A stretch of DNA of 64,000 nt from Hyphomicrobium sp. (GCA_017512425.1 JAFWGI010000002.1:124001-188000); one strand, 5' to 3'; shown: positions 1 through 9,511, numbered from the stretch's first letter. Program-made: numbers and translations. Notes: generated by a model not told the origin, from the sequence alone.

Positions 1-1
1 C

Positions 2-925
2 GTGTTGCTGACCGACCGTGAACGCCATCAGGCCCTCGCGACACCCGGCGTTCAGTCGGTCGTGCCGCTGGTCGTTTCCTTCGCCGAGTGGCGCAAGCCC
101 GAAGGCGGCTCGTCGCGCGTCGTCGTTGTCGGCAGCGATACCGACGATCACGGCCTCGTTCCCTGGTCGCTGGCCGACGGCAGCAGCCTCGAAGATATTA
201 AGGCGCCCGACGCGGTCGCGGTTGATCGCAGCTATCTGACCGAACTCGGCATCAACGGCATTGGCGATACGGCGCAGGTTGCGTCTGGTCGCGTCAAGGT
301 GCGCGCACTGACCGAAGGCGTCCGGTCCTTCACGCAGTCGCCGTATGCCTACACGACGCTCAATCGCGCCCGCCAGTTGCTCGGCGCGCCAAGCGACGCG
401 ACGACCTTTCTGCTCGTCAAACTCGCAGACGGCGCCAAGCTCGAAGAGGTCAAGGCCAATCTTTCCGCGCGTCTCTCGTCAGCCGACGTGCTCACAAAAG
501 ATGAATTTCGCGCACGCAGCCTGAAACAGTGGTTGTTCAAGACCGGCGCCGGTTTGGCGCTGATCGGTGGCGCGCTGCTCGGCAGTCTCGTCGGCACGGT
601 TATCGTCGCCCAAACGCTCTATTCGAGCACCAAAGACCACATCCACGAATTCGCGACGTTGCGCGCGCTCGGGTCGACCAAGGGCTACATCCACAAGGTC
701 ATCCTCGCGCAGGCGGGCCTTTCGGCCGTCATCGGCTACGCGCTCGGCATGACCATCGCCTTACTCATTCTGTACGCGAGCCGGAACTCGGCGTTGCCGC
801 TCGTTATGACACCAGGACTCGCGTTCTGGCTGTTCGCCTTGACGGTTGGCATGTGCGCCATCTCGGCGCTGTCCGCCATCGTCAAAGTCACCAAGATCGA
901 TCCAGCAACGGTATTCTCAAGATGA
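2..925 (+). CDS. ABC exporter permease, FtsX/DevC-like (5' end missing)
   Basis: This is the C-terminal part (307 codons visible) of a MacB/FtsX-type permease; the reading frame is open to the window edge, so the true start lies upstream. A long extracytoplasmic region (about residues 1-175) is followed by three hydrophobic segments near residues 185-205, 235-260 and 275-295. That is the usual end of a four-helix FtsX-domain permease. The stop overlaps the ATG of the ATPase gene, and an HlyD-like gene follows, which matches the DevC-DevA-DevB glycolipid exporter type. The substrate is unknown. Family assignment is firm; the DevC subtype is inferred from the neighbours. Confidence 0.85.
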   Translation: MLLTDRERHQALATPGVQSVVPLVVSFAEWRKPEGGSSRVVVVGSDTDDHGLVPWSLADGSSLEDIKAPDAVAVDRSYLTELGINGIGDTAQVASGRVKVRALTEGVRSFTQSPYAYTTLNRARQLLGAPSDATTFLLVKLADGAKLEEVKANLSARLSSADVLTKDEFRARSLKQWLFKTGAGLALIGGALLGSLVGTVIVAQTLYSSTKDHIHEFATLRALGSTKGYIHKVILAQAGLSAVIGYALGMTIALLILYASRNSALPLVMTPGLAFWLFALTVGMCAISALSAIVKVTKIDPATVFSR

Positions 926-1674
926 GTGGCCCCCCCGTCCTCCAATGTGAAAACGTCGTCAAGGAACTTGGCCAGGGTGCAGGTCTTGTCATGGCGCTGC
1001 GCGGCGTCAGTCTCGAACTCGTCCCCGGCGAGTTGACGTTGCTTATGGGGCCATCGGGCTCCGGCAAGACGACGCTGCTGTCGATCCTCGGCGGCATCAT
1101 GACGCCGACGTCCGGCACACTCAAAATTGCCGGCCAACCGATCAACGGCCTTGGCCCGGAAGAACTCGCCAAGGTGCGCCGCGACCACATCGGCTTCATC
1201 TTTCAGTCGTACAACCTGTTCCCGACGCTGAATGCGATCGAGAACGTTCGTATCGCGCTCGATGTGCGCGGCATCACTGGCTTCCCGGCAACCAGCCGCG
1301 CGGAAGAAGTGCTGCGCGACGTCGGTCTCGGTCATCGCCTGACCAACTTCCCAGGCAATCTTTCGGGCGGTGAGCAGCAGCGCGTTGCCGTTGCCCGCGC
1401 GATCGCCTCATCCCCATCGATCGTCCTCGCGGACGAACCGACTGCCGCTCTCGACAGCGAGAACGGCAAAGCCGTGATGGAACTTCTGTCACGGGTTGCA
1501 CGCGAGCAGAACCGCAGCGTGCTGGCCGTCACCCACGATAATCGCACGCTCGGCTATGCCGACCGCATTATCCGTATCGAAGACGGCAAGATCGTCGGCG
1601 AGGAGCGCCGGCCCGAGGGTGTGAACTCCCCGGAAATCACCGATTTGACCAAGAGGCGTAAGCTGCATGCTTAA
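922..1674 (+). CDS. ABC exporter ATP-binding protein, DevA/LolD-like
   Basis: A 250-residue ABC ATPase that would power the permease encoded just upstream. Visible motifs are Walker A (GPSGSGKTT, near residue 38), the Q-loop (IFQSYNLFPT), the signature LSGGEQQR, Walker B (IVLADEPTAALD) and the switch histidine in AVTHD. The ATG at 922 overlaps the stop of the permease (ATGA), so translation is probably coupled; the longer upstream frame is not credible. The gene overlaps the next one by 8 bases. LolD and MacB ATPases look alike, so the substrate class comes only from the HlyD-like neighbour. Confidence 0.92.
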   Translation: MSGPPVLQCENVVKELGQGAGLVMALRGVSLELVPGELTLLMGPSGSGKTTLLSILGGIMTPTSGTLKIAGQPINGLGPEELAKVRRDHIGFIFQSYNLFPTLNAIENVRIALDVRGITGFPATSRAEEVLRDVGLGHRLTNFPGNLSGGEQQRVAVARAIASSPSIVLADEPTAALDSENGKAVMELLSRVAREQNRSVLAVTHDNRTLGYADRIIRIEDGKIVGEERRPEGVNSPEITDLTKRRKLHA

Positions 1675-2761
1675 GATTGATTCAACCGTTGCCACGATCG
1701 GCCTTGCCGGCGTCATTGCAATTGCTGGAAGTTTTGCGCTCAACGCGCTCGCGTTCCGCGGAGATCACGTCGCATACGTCTCTAGCGCTCAGGCGCAAGG
1801 CGTATCACAGCAGTGGGCGGCATCCGCCACTGGCCGCGTCGAACCGAAGGACGGCGAAGTGCGCATCGCGGCGCAAGTCCCTGGCCGGATCGTCGAGCAA
1901 CTCGCCAAGACGAACGACAAGGTTCAGGCCGGCGATCTGCTGCTGCGCATCGACGATCAGGACATCTACGTGAAGATCGCCGCTGCTACTGCCGAGGTCG
2001 GCGTTCGCCAGGGCGAACGCGAAGAGGAGAAAGTAACCGGCCTCGCGCTTGAGCGCCGCAATGCTGACGACGCCGCAGCCGACGCCGAACGCGGCCTGTT
2101 CAAGGCGCGCGAAGCCTTCGACGCAGCTTATCGCGCCGAGAAAAATGGCGGCGGCAACGCGGACGCGACTGTGACAGCGCGCAAGGCGCTCGATGATGCA
2201 AAAGCCAAATTGCAGTCGGCGCGTGACACACTCGCCACCGTCAGCGCCAAAGCCGGCATGCCGCTCTACCAGCGCCTCGAATCATCGCTCGCAACCGCGC
2301 GTGCCGAATTGTCGGCGGCCGAAATTGCGCTCGAACGTACGCGCGTCCGGGCACCGACGGACGGCACCGTCCTCAACATGATCGGCAAAGTTGGCGAGAC
2401 CGCAGTGCCTTCGCCGGAAAGCGCATTGCTCGTGTTTGGCGATCTCAGCGGTCTTCGCTTGCGCGCCGAAGTCGAAGAGCGCGACGCAGCCAAGATCGCC
2501 GTCGGCCAGAAGGTCGTCGTCAAGGCTGACGCGTTCCCGGACAAGACGTTCGAAGGCTCGGTGACGTCGATCTCGCAATCGCTCGGTTCGCCGCGTATCG
2601 CGACGCGCGGCCCGCGCCGTCCAAACGACGTCGAAGTCGTCGAAGTCATGGTCGCGCTTGACGGCAATCCGCCGCTGTTCACCGGCATGCGCGTCGACGC
2701 GTTCTTTAAGGCGGACGGCGCTTCGACTGCGGCCGCCGCAGCGGCTGCAAAAACCAACTGA
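1667..2761 (+). CDS. HlyD/DevB-family periplasmic adaptor of ABC exporter
   Basis: A 364-residue membrane fusion protein. It has one N-terminal membrane anchor (about residues 8-28), a biotinyl-lipoyl-like half (residues 45-100), a long alanine- and glutamate-rich coiled-coil hairpin (residues 105-225), the returning lipoyl half (RVRAPTDGTVLNM) and a beta-barrel domain. It would connect the inner-membrane ABC transporter to the outer membrane. The start overlaps the ATPase stop by 8 bases, making a three-gene operon that ends at the terminator at 2785-2820. The C-terminus is an unusual alanine run before KTN. Family is sure; the cargo is unknown. Confidence 0.9.
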   Translation: MLKIDSTVATIGLAGVIAIAGSFALNALAFRGDHVAYVSSAQAQGVSQQWAASATGRVEPKDGEVRIAAQVPGRIVEQLAKTNDKVQAGDLLLRIDDQDIYVKIAAATAEVGVRQGEREEEKVTGLALERRNADDAAADAERGLFKAREAFDAAYRAEKNGGGNADATVTARKALDDAKAKLQSARDTLATVSAKAGMPLYQRLESSLATARAELSAAEIALERTRVRAPTDGTVLNMIGKVGETAVPSPESALLVFGDLSGLRLRAEVEERDAAKIAVGQKVVVKADAFPDKTFEGSVTSISQSLGSPRIATRGPRRPNDVEVVEVMVALDGNPPLFTGMRVDAFFKADGASTAAAAAAAKTN

Positions 2762-2784
2762 ACGCCACCACGGTTAGCAAAATC

Positions 2785-2820
2785 AAAGGGCGCTGGATCA
2801 TCTCCAGCGCCCTTTTTGTT
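2785..2820 (+). terminator. Rho-independent terminator of the ABC exporter operon
   Basis: A perfect 13-bp stem (AAAGGGCGCTGGA at 2785-2797 pairing with 2803-2815) with a 5-base loop runs into TTTTT. It sits 24 bases after the adaptor stop codon. Confidence 0.9.
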
Positions 2821-2909
2821 TGCTAACCCTCTCCCCATCAAGAATGGGAGAGGGGACATTTACCGGCGTTGCGCTTCTGCCAATGCCCAGGCGTGCGGCA
2901 ACGTGATGC

Positions 2910-4019
2910 TCAACCCGCGCTTCTCGCGGTTGCATCGATGTGCGCCGCGAGCTTTTGATCGACGCCGAGCGCGGACGCCAAGCGCGCCAAGAACTGCTGC
3001 TCGCCGTTATTGTCCGGTTCAATTGCGATCCGCGCGGCCGTGTAGACCTGGACGGCTTCCTCGGGCGACGAAACGGCGTTTGCGAGGTCTTCGACGCTTG
3101 CCGGATTGTTCAATTCGTTCGCCAGAAACTCCTCGGCTTCCGCATCGACGCCGGCCTGCTTCAAGCCACCGATGATCTTAGCCTGTTCGGTGTCATCGAT
3201 GCGCCCGTCCGCCGCCGCCGCCGCGATCATCGCGCGAATGTAAAGCGCAGCCGATTCATTGGTCACCGCTGCGGGTTCGAAGCCTGAACCGGTCGGCGCC
3301 GCTTCTGCGGGAACGATGCCGGTGATCAGTGGCTTGCCCGACTGATAATTCTGGAACGCTTTGTAGGCGAGGCCGCCGATCAGTGCCAAAGCGCCGATGC
3401 GCGCTGCGCCGCCTGCAACCGCGCGGCCGGTCTTCGTGCCGAGGATGGCACCACCCGCGCCCGCTGCGGCACCCGTCGCCGCCCAAGGATTGTCGCGCAC
3501 GAACTGTTTCAGCTTTTCGAGGATCTGCTCGGGCGTCTGTCCGCCGGTCGCGCGGCCAAGCGCATCTTTCGCGCCGGTTGCTTCGCCGATGCGCGTGGCG
3601 CCTTCCTTGGCGCCCGCCGTTGCTTGCGTCAGGACTTGCCCGAGAATGTCGGCAATGCTGCCGCCATTGGTGATGCCGCCCGGCTGGCCGAGCCTGTCTT
3701 TGAGCTGGCCGAGAATGTCGCCCAGGCCGCCGCCGGCACCGCCGCTGTCTGCACCAGGCGTCTCAGTCGCCGATCGTGGCGTTGCGCCGCCTGCGTTCGG
3801 GACGGATGCGCCGCCCTGCTGGCCGCCAAGCTGGCGCTGCACTTCCGCGAGAATGTCGCCCAGACCGCCGCCGCCACCACTGGCGCCGCCACGGCCCTGC
3901 TGGCCGCCGCCGAGGATCTGGCCGAGAATGTCGCCAAAACCACCGCCGCCCTGCGGACCTTGGTTTTGCGGCGCTGCTCCGCGCACGATATTTTCGAGGA
4001 TGGATTTTGCGTCGAACAT
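2910..4019 (-). CDS. DUF533/TerB-like inner-membrane protein with Gly-rich repeats
   Basis: A 369-residue protein of the DUF533 (YebE-like) family; its function is not established. The N-terminal half is very rich in glycine and glutamine and carries repeated GDILGQ/GDILAE motifs (near residues 28, 52, 100 and 125). A hydrophobic stretch with glycine zippers lies at about residues 175-215. The C-terminal 115 residues form a TerB-like helical domain with the acidic motif AAADGRIDDTE. The start at 4019 is preceded by a good AAGGAG site. The gene stands alone between the ABC exporter operon and the RND pump. Family confident, role unknown. Confidence 0.8.
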   Translation of the reverse strand: MFDAKSILENIVRGAAPQNQGPQGGGGFGDILGQILGGGQQGRGGASGGGGGLGDILAEVQRQLGGQQGGASVPNAGGATPRSATETPGADSGGAGGGLGDILGQLKDRLGQPGGITNGGSIADILGQVLTQATAGAKEGATRIGEATGAKDALGRATGGQTPEQILEKLKQFVRDNPWAATGAAAGAGGAILGTKTGRAVAGGAARIGALALIGGLAYKAFQNYQSGKPLITGIVPAEAAPTGSGFEPAAVTNESAALYIRAMIAAAAADGRIDDTEQAKIIGGLKQAGVDAEAEEFLANELNNPASVEDLANAVSSPEEAVQVYTAARIAIEPDNNGEQQFLARLASALGVDQKLAAHIDATARSAG

Positions 4020-4109
4020 GGGGAGAGCTCCTTCATTACCACAGCGGTAAAGCTGCCGTGAAACTAGGTATTCGCCCCCTCCATCACAATCGCCGCCCAG
4101 GAATTTATT

Positions 4110-7100
4110 TTATTCCGCAGCGAGCTGACGCGGGCGCTCAATCGGCGCGGAATGTGCCGCAGGCGGTGCCGCCGCTTCCGCATCCGGCTCATCGACTTCG
4201 CCGATAAAGCCGCCAAACGTGCGTTTCATCAGATTTCCGAGATCATCCATGACGATGAAGAATGACGGCACGAATACCAGCGACAGGATCGTCGAGACGA
4301 GCAAACCGCCGATCACCGCGATGGCCATCGGCGCGCGGAATTCGCCGCCATCACCGAATGCGAGTGCGCTCGGCAGCATGCCGGCGGCCATAGCAAGCGT
4401 CGTCATGATGATCGGACGCGCGCGCTTGCGGCCCGCATCGATGATCGCGGCGTTACGCTCGATGCCGGCCTTCATCTCCTCGACGCCGAAGTCGACGAGC
4501 ATGATGGCATTCTTCGTCACGATGCCCATGAGCATCAGCAAGCCGATGTAAACCGGCATTGTGACAGCGTTGTTGGTCGCTAATAGACCAGCGACCACGC
4601 CGCTGAACGAGAGCGGCAGCGAAAGCAAAATCGTGATCGGCTGCGTCACGCTGGCAAACAACAGGATCAGCACGCCGAGCACGAGCAAAAGTCCCGTGCC
4701 CATCGCTGTGACAAAAGCTTGGGCGACTTCATCTTGGACTTCGGCATCGCCGGACGCTTGCAGCGAAACGCCTGCGGGCAAGCCGATGCTTTCGACGGTC
4801 TTCAAAAATCTCTCGCGGCCGTCCGACAGTGCCATACCGCGCGCGAGGTCGGACCCGACCTTGGCGCTGCGCTGGCGGTCGTAGCGCGTGATCGTGCTCG
4901 GACCCTGGCTGAAGGTCACGTCGGCGACAGCGGTCAACGGTATCGATTTGCCCGTCGTGCTCGTCACGCGCAGTTGCTCGATGCGTTGTACATCGGTGCG
5001 CGAGATTTCGGTCAGCTGGATACGGATCGGCACCTGCCGGTCGCCGGCGTTGAACTTCGGCAAGAGCGCATCGATGTCGCCGATCGTTGCAACGCGGATG
5101 GTCTCCGAAATTTGATCTGGCGAAACGCCAAGCTTGGCGGCTTCATCGAAGCGCGGCGTGACGCGAATTTCTGGACGTTCGAGTTCGGCCTCGGAGGCCG
5201 GACTGCGCAAGCCCGGCACTTGCCTCAGCCCGCTTTCCAATTTGCCGACGGCCAGCGCCAGGGCGCGGCCATCGTTCGACAGAAGGTTGAACGACATCGT
5301 GCGCTCGCCGCGTTCGTTGACGAACCACGTGCGAATATCCGGAACGCCCGCCAGGATGTGCTCGATCTCGACTTCGATTTCCTTCTGCTTTTTCTTGCGT
5401 TTGGACTTGTGAACGAGCGTGATCTGGAGCGCTGCGCGGCGGACCTCGAGCGAGCCTGTCGGGCTAGTGCCGCCGAGCACAAATACCGTCTCGATTTCCG
5501 GAATCACCTTCAGCGCGTTGACGAGCTTGTCGGTCGTCACCTGCGTGTCGTCGAGCGTCGAGCCAGGCGGCAGTTCGACCGAAACAACCGCGCGCGAACG
5601 GTCTTCTTCTGGCAAGAAGCCGGACGGCAGCAGGTTCGTCGCCCAGATCGACAGGATCAGCAGCGAGAAGCCGAAGATCAGCGTCGCGTAGCGCGTCCAG
5701 GCATTGCGCAAAGTGCCGTGGAGAAGCCGCGTGTAGGCGCGCATGATGAAACCGTCGGCGTGCTCTTCTTCCTTGATCGGCCGCATCAAGTAGGCGGCCA
5801 TCATGGGCGTGATCAATCGTGCGACAAGCAGCGAGATCAATACCGCGGACGCAACCGTCAAGCCGAACTGCTTGAAGTATTGCCCGGGGATGCCACCCAT
5901 GAAGGATACGGGCACGAAAATAGCGACGATTGTCAGCGAGATCGCGATGACCGCGAGACCGATTTCATCCGCCGCTTCAAGCGCCGCGCGATAGGGCGAT
6001 TTTCCCATGCGCATATGGCGCACGATGTTTTCGATCTCGACGATGGCGTCATCGACGAGAATGCCTGTCGCGAGTGTGATCGCGAGCAGGCTGACGAGGT
6101 TGAGCGAAAAGCCCAGCATGCTCATGATCGCAAACGTCGGGATTGCCGCCAGTGGCAGCGCAATTGCCGCAATCAGCGTCGCGCGCATGTTCTTCAGGAA
6201 CAGCAGCACCACGAGAACGGCAAGCACTGAGCCTTCGATCAGCGTCTCGATCGCGGCACGGTAGTTGCCGGCCGTGTACGATACGGCGTCGTCAATTTTC
6301 GTAAACTGCACGTTTGGGTTTGCGGCGCGCAGCTCATTGAGCTTCTGGTCGACGACCGTCTGCACCGACATCTCGCTCGCGCCCTTGGCGCGGAAAATCG
6401 CGAATGCGACGACCGGCTGCCCGTTCAGCCGCCCGAACGAGCGCTGCTCGCTCGCGTCGTCGAGCACGGTGCCGAGGTCGGACAGACGCACCTGGCGGCC
6501 GCCGCTCAGCTTGATCTTGGTATTGGCAAGCGTTTTGACGTCGCGCGCGCCAGCAAGCACGCGGATCGCCTGCTCTTGGCTGCCGACTTCGCCGCGACCC
6601 GATCCAAGATCGACGTTTGTCGCGCGCACCTGCTGGCTGACTTCAGCCGCCGTCACGCCAAACGCGAGCAATCGATCGGGATCGAGCGACACGCGAATTT
6701 CGCGCTTCACGCCGCCGTAGCGTTCGACCTTGCCGACGCCCTTCAGGCCGAGCAGTTGCCGCTTTACGGTGTTATCGACGAACCATGACAGCTGCTCGAG
6801 CGTCATGCCTGGGCTCGACGCGGCGAACGACAGAATAGATTGTCCTTCGACGTCGAGGCGCGACACGATCGGTTCGTCGATCGAGCGCGGTAGGACGGGC
6901 CTGATCTTATCGATCGCGTCCTTGACGTCCATGACCGCGCGGTCAGTATTAATTTCAAGCCGGAATTCGACCGCAGTCGTCGATACGCCGTCGGATATCG
7001 TCGACGTCATGTGCTTGACGCCGGTAATATTGGCGATTGAGTCTTCGACTTCGCGCGTCACCTGCGTCTCAAGTTCCGATGGCGTCGCGCCACCTTGCGT

Positions 7101-7253
7101 CACCTGTACCAGAATGACCGGCACGTCGATGTTCGGGAACTTCGTCACCGGCAGCTTCATGAAGCTGATGATGCCGAGCAGGCACAGCACCGCGAACAGC
7201 AAAATCGGCGGAACCGGATTGCGTATCGCCCAGGCTGAGAAGTTGATCTTCAT
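4110..7253 (-). CDS. RND efflux pump inner-membrane transporter (AcrB/MexF-like, HAE1)
   Basis: A full-length 1047-residue RND transporter. It shows the N-terminal FSAWAIRNP helix, two large periplasmic loops, and the TM4 motif ATGILVDDAIVEIENI whose paired Asp residues relay protons. The second half has the matching VTKNAIMLVDF segment. It would pump small amphiphilic compounds out of the periplasm together with the adaptor encoded upstream. Start and stop overlap (TGATG) with the adaptor gene, so translation is coupled. No outer-membrane channel gene is nearby, so a TolC-like protein elsewhere must be used. The substrate cannot be told from sequence. Confidence 0.95.
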   Translation of the reverse strand: MKINFSAWAIRNPVPPILLFAVLCLLGIISFMKLPVTKFPNIDVPVILVQVTQGGATPSELETQVTREVEDSIANITGVKHMTSTISDGVSTTAVEFRLEINTDRAVMDVKDAIDKIRPVLPRSIDEPIVSRLDVEGQSILSFAASSPGMTLEQLSWFVDNTVKRQLLGLKGVGKVERYGGVKREIRVSLDPDRLLAFGVTAAEVSQQVRATNVDLGSGRGEVGSQEQAIRVLAGARDVKTLANTKIKLSGGRQVRLSDLGTVLDDASEQRSFGRLNGQPVVAFAIFRAKGASEMSVQTVVDQKLNELRAANPNVQFTKIDDAVSYTAGNYRAAIETLIEGSVLAVLVVLLFLKNMRATLIAAIALPLAAIPTFAIMSMLGFSLNLVSLLAITLATGILVDDAIVEIENIVRHMRMGKSPYRAALEAADEIGLAVIAISLTIVAIFVPVSFMGGIPGQYFKQFGLTVASAVLISLLVARLITPMMAAYLMRPIKEEEHADGFIMRAYTRLLHGTLRNAWTRYATLIFGFSLLILSIWATNLLPSGFLPEEDRSRAVVSVELPPGSTLDDTQVTTDKLVNALKVIPEIETVFVLGGTSPTGSLEVRRAALQITLVHKSKRKKKQKEIEVEIEHILAGVPDIRTWFVNERGERTMSFNLLSNDGRALALAVGKLESGLRQVPGLRSPASEAELERPEIRVTPRFDEAAKLGVSPDQISETIRVATIGDIDALLPKFNAGDRQVPIRIQLTEISRTDVQRIEQLRVTSTTGKSIPLTAVADVTFSQGPSTITRYDRQRSAKVGSDLARGMALSDGRERFLKTVESIGLPAGVSLQASGDAEVQDEVAQAFVTAMGTGLLLVLGVLILLFASVTQPITILLSLPLSFSGVVAGLLATNNAVTMPVYIGLLMLMGIVTKNAIMLVDFGVEEMKAGIERNAAIIDAGRKRARPIIMTTLAMAAGMLPSALAFGDGGEFRAPMAIAVIGGLLVSTILSLVFVPSFFIVMDDLGNLMKRTFGGFIGEVDEPDAEAAAPPAAHSAPIERPRQLAAE

Positions 7254-8473
7254 CAGCGCGCCTCGCTCACGGTATCGGCCGGTTCAACGGGCCGGATTTT
7301 GTCGCCGTCGCGCAGGAACGTTCCGGCCCGCGCTACAACGACGTCATCTAGCGAAACGCCTTCGACAATTTCGAGAAGCCCTGCCGACTGCAATCCGGTT
7401 TTTACCGCGCGGCGTTCGACAACATTGCCTTTGACGAGCTGAACATGCGGGCCGTCGGTCGCAAATGTCACCGCCGACGCCGGCAACGCGATGCCCGACG
7501 CTTGCGCGGTATCGACCACGCCGCGCGCGAAGGCGCCGATCTTCAGCTCGGGCTGCGCGCCGAGAAACACGCGCACGCGACCGAGACGCGTGGTCTTGTC
7601 GACTTCGGGCGAGACCAGCCGCACGCGACCTTCGACGTCCTTGCCGCCCGGCGCCGATACGCGCACGTTCTGTCCCGTCTTGATCTTGAAGAGGTCCGTT
7701 TCGACAATTTCGGCGTCGAGTTCGACTTCGCTGTTCTGAATGATGCGGAACATTGGATCGGCGATCGACGACGCCATCGCACCGATGCGGGCGTTGCGCC
7801 GGCTGACCACGCCATCCGCCGGCGCCTTGACTTCGGTATTGCTTCGCCGCCAGTCCAGTTCGCGGCGCTGGGCTTCGACTTGCGCTTTCTCGGCTTCGGC
7901 TGCCTTGAGGCCGTCTTCGGCCGCAACAATCTGCGCCTGCGCGGTGCCGGCCGCACTCTCGCGTTGATCATAGGTTGAGCCCGATAGGTATCCGGATTTC
8001 TTCAACGGTTCGGCGCGTTCGAGCTGCGCGACGGCTTCCTTGGCGCGCGCTTTCGCCTGCACGATCTGACTCTGCGCCTGCGCGATGGCGGCGATTGCAC
8101 GCGCCTTGGCTGCATCATTCTGCGCGATCTGCGCGTCGAGCTGCTCCGACACGAGCCGGGCCAGCACGTCGCCTTTTTTTACGCTGCTGCCTTCGTCGGC
8201 GAACAATTCCATGACGCGCAGCCCTTCGATCTCGGGCGCAACGAGGATTTCTTCGCGCGCCACGAGCGAGCCTGATACGAGCACGGTTTCGCGGAATTCG
8301 GCGCGTTGCGGCTTGATGACGGAAATCATCGGCGCCACATCGTTGAGCGCCGTTTCTTTCGACGCCGCGGCAGGCGCGTGCGCAGTCGTAGCACCGGGCA
8401 ACATGCCCTTATAATAAGCGGCCCCGGCGGCAGCCGAGGCGAGCAACAAGACGGTGATGACCTTGCGGTTCAT
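7253..8473 (-). CDS. RND efflux periplasmic adaptor (AcrA-like MFP)
   Basis: A 406-residue membrane fusion protein. An N-terminal hydrophobic segment (residues 4-22) without a lipobox cysteine anchors it. It is followed by a lipoyl half, an alanine- and glutamine-rich alpha-hairpin (residues 105-200), the second lipoyl half (VKAPADGVVSRRNARIG) and beta-barrel and membrane-proximal domains. The gene overlaps tetR by 4 bases upstream and the transporter by 1 base downstream, giving a compact tetR-adaptor-pump operon. Family assignment is firm. Confidence 0.93.
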   Translation of the reverse strand: MNRKVITVLLLASAAAGAAYYKGMLPGATTAHAPAAASKETALNDVAPMISVIKPQRAEFRETVLVSGSLVAREEILVAPEIEGLRVMELFADEGSSVKKGDVLARLVSEQLDAQIAQNDAAKARAIAAIAQAQSQIVQAKARAKEAVAQLERAEPLKKSGYLSGSTYDQRESAAGTAQAQIVAAEDGLKAAEAEKAQVEAQRRELDWRRSNTEVKAPADGVVSRRNARIGAMASSIADPMFRIIQNSEVELDAEIVETDLFKIKTGQNVRVSAPGGKDVEGRVRLVSPEVDKTTRLGRVRVFLGAQPELKIGAFARGVVDTAQASGIALPASAVTFATDGPHVQLVKGNVVERRAVKTGLQSAGLLEIVEGVSLDDVVVARAGTFLRDGDKIRPVEPADTVSEAR

Positions 8474-9120
8474 ATCCCCGCCTCCTTCTTGACGTCGCGC
8501 AACGCCAGCCCGGCGCGTGGCGGAAGTTCTACGGGGTTGAGCAGGGATCCGACCAGTTCGACGAGGACCGGCAGGACCGCGCGTGCGTTGAAACCGGGTT
8601 CAATGGCGCGCCGCCAGAACATGCCGTCGCCGATCACGTTGAACGCTTTGGCCAAGGTCTCGACGCCGATCGCTGGCGCAATGCGCCCCTCGTCCTTCAG
8701 GCGCTGGAAGAGCGCCTTGAAACTGTCGAAGCAGAACTGGTCGACCGTCATGAAAATTTCCGAGATGCGCGGATTGCGGGTTGCTTCAATGCCCATCTCG
8801 ATGACGAACCGCTGCCGGTCCGGGCTTTCGTCGACGAAGTAGTGTTCGCCGATCTGGCGCAGCGCATCGAGGAAATCCGGAGCGGACGAAACAAGCGAGA
8901 AGCGCTCGGCAAATTCTGCGCGGTCGCGTTCGCAGAGACCGGCGATCAAATCTTCCTTCGATGCGAAATAGACGTAGACCGCGCCGGGGCTGACGGCGGC
9001 TTCCTTGCAGATGTCCTGCATGGTCGTCGCGTGGAACCCGCCGCGCGCAAAACAGCGCAAAGCCGCGTCGAGAATGTTCTCGCGCCGGGCTCTTTGCGTA
9101 TCTGGTTTCAGTTTCGGCAT
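8470..9120 (-). CDS. TetR/AcrR-family repressor of the RND pump operon
   Basis: A 216-residue TetR-type regulator. The N-terminal helix-turn-helix is clear (GGFHATTMQDICKEAAVSPG followed by VYVYFASKEDLI, about residues 24-60), and the rest is an all-helical ligand domain. The start at 9120 (MPKLKPD) fits the family length better than an in-frame ATG at 9168. It is the first gene of the operon, overlapping the adaptor by 4 bases, so it probably represses its own transcription. Two palindromes upstream (9235-9252 and 9284-9295) are candidate operators. The inducer is unknown. Confidence 0.92.
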   Translation of the reverse strand: MPKLKPDTQRARRENILDAALRCFARGGFHATTMQDICKEAAVSPGAVYVYFASKEDLIAGLCERDRAEFAERFSLVSSAPDFLDALRQIGEHYFVDESPDRQRFVIEMGIEATRNPRISEIFMTVDQFCFDSFKALFQRLKDEGRIAPAIGVETLAKAFNVIGDGMFWRRAIEPGFNARAVLPVLVELVGSLLNPVELPPRAGLALRDVKKEAGI

Positions 9121-9234
9121 TGCCGCTGCTTTCAGCCTCTCGACGTCCGCCGCGCCTAGCGCGCGCATTGAACTACGGACTACCCCTTAGACCCTGTCGG
9201 CAAATGCCAATCCAAGATCTGACACACAACTCAT

Positions 9235-9252
9235 AAAACGAATACTCGTTTT
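9235..9252. promoter_or_regulatory. Candidate TetR operator 1
   Basis: The sequence AAAACGAATACTCGTTTT has two 7-base inverted arms around a 4-base centre. It lies about 115 bases upstream of the tetR start, where a self-regulating TetR protein would bind. Binding is inferred from position and symmetry only. Confidence 0.5.
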
Positions 9253-9283
9253 TTTTGTCGCAAGATTGTGGCGCCGTCAAGAA

Positions 9284-9295
9284 GAATGATCATTC
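9284..9295. promoter_or_regulatory. Candidate TetR operator 2
   Basis: GAATGATCATTC is a perfect 12-bp palindrome 31 bases beyond the first candidate operator, in the same non-coding gap upstream of the tetR-RND operon. It could also serve the divergent gene starting at 9512. Confidence 0.45.
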
Positions 9296-9511
9296 GGTTT
9301 GTCAATCGCATTACAATCATCGATTTCAGGGACTCCTGAGCAATTTGTCTGTTCCAGCGGGCACCGGACTGCCGGATTCCGCATGCCGTCAGTGTCTCAC
9401 GGCCCGGAACGAGGGGGATAACTTCGGCAAAAAATCTGGTTCTGAGACCGCTAAGGCCCGGTCTGAGGCGATTGAAGCGGCTAAGGTGCGCTCGGACCTG
9501 GGGAGGGGCGA

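Larger units (their letters stand above)
9121..9511. other. Divergent intergenic region, tetR / YARHG-like gene
   Basis: This gap of about 390 bases separates two divergent genes and so must hold both promoters. I see the two palindromes described separately and an AT-richer stretch at 9225-9320. I see no convincing gene or RNA; the short frames crossing it lack a ribosome site and run into the real gene at 9512. Confidence 0.6.

Noticed and set aside
5143..6230. Long open frames opposite the RND transporter, and similar long antisense frames opposite coxA, coxB and the TPR gene.
   Set aside because: They are codon-bias shadows of strongly supported genes, with arginine- and histidine-rich low-quality translations.
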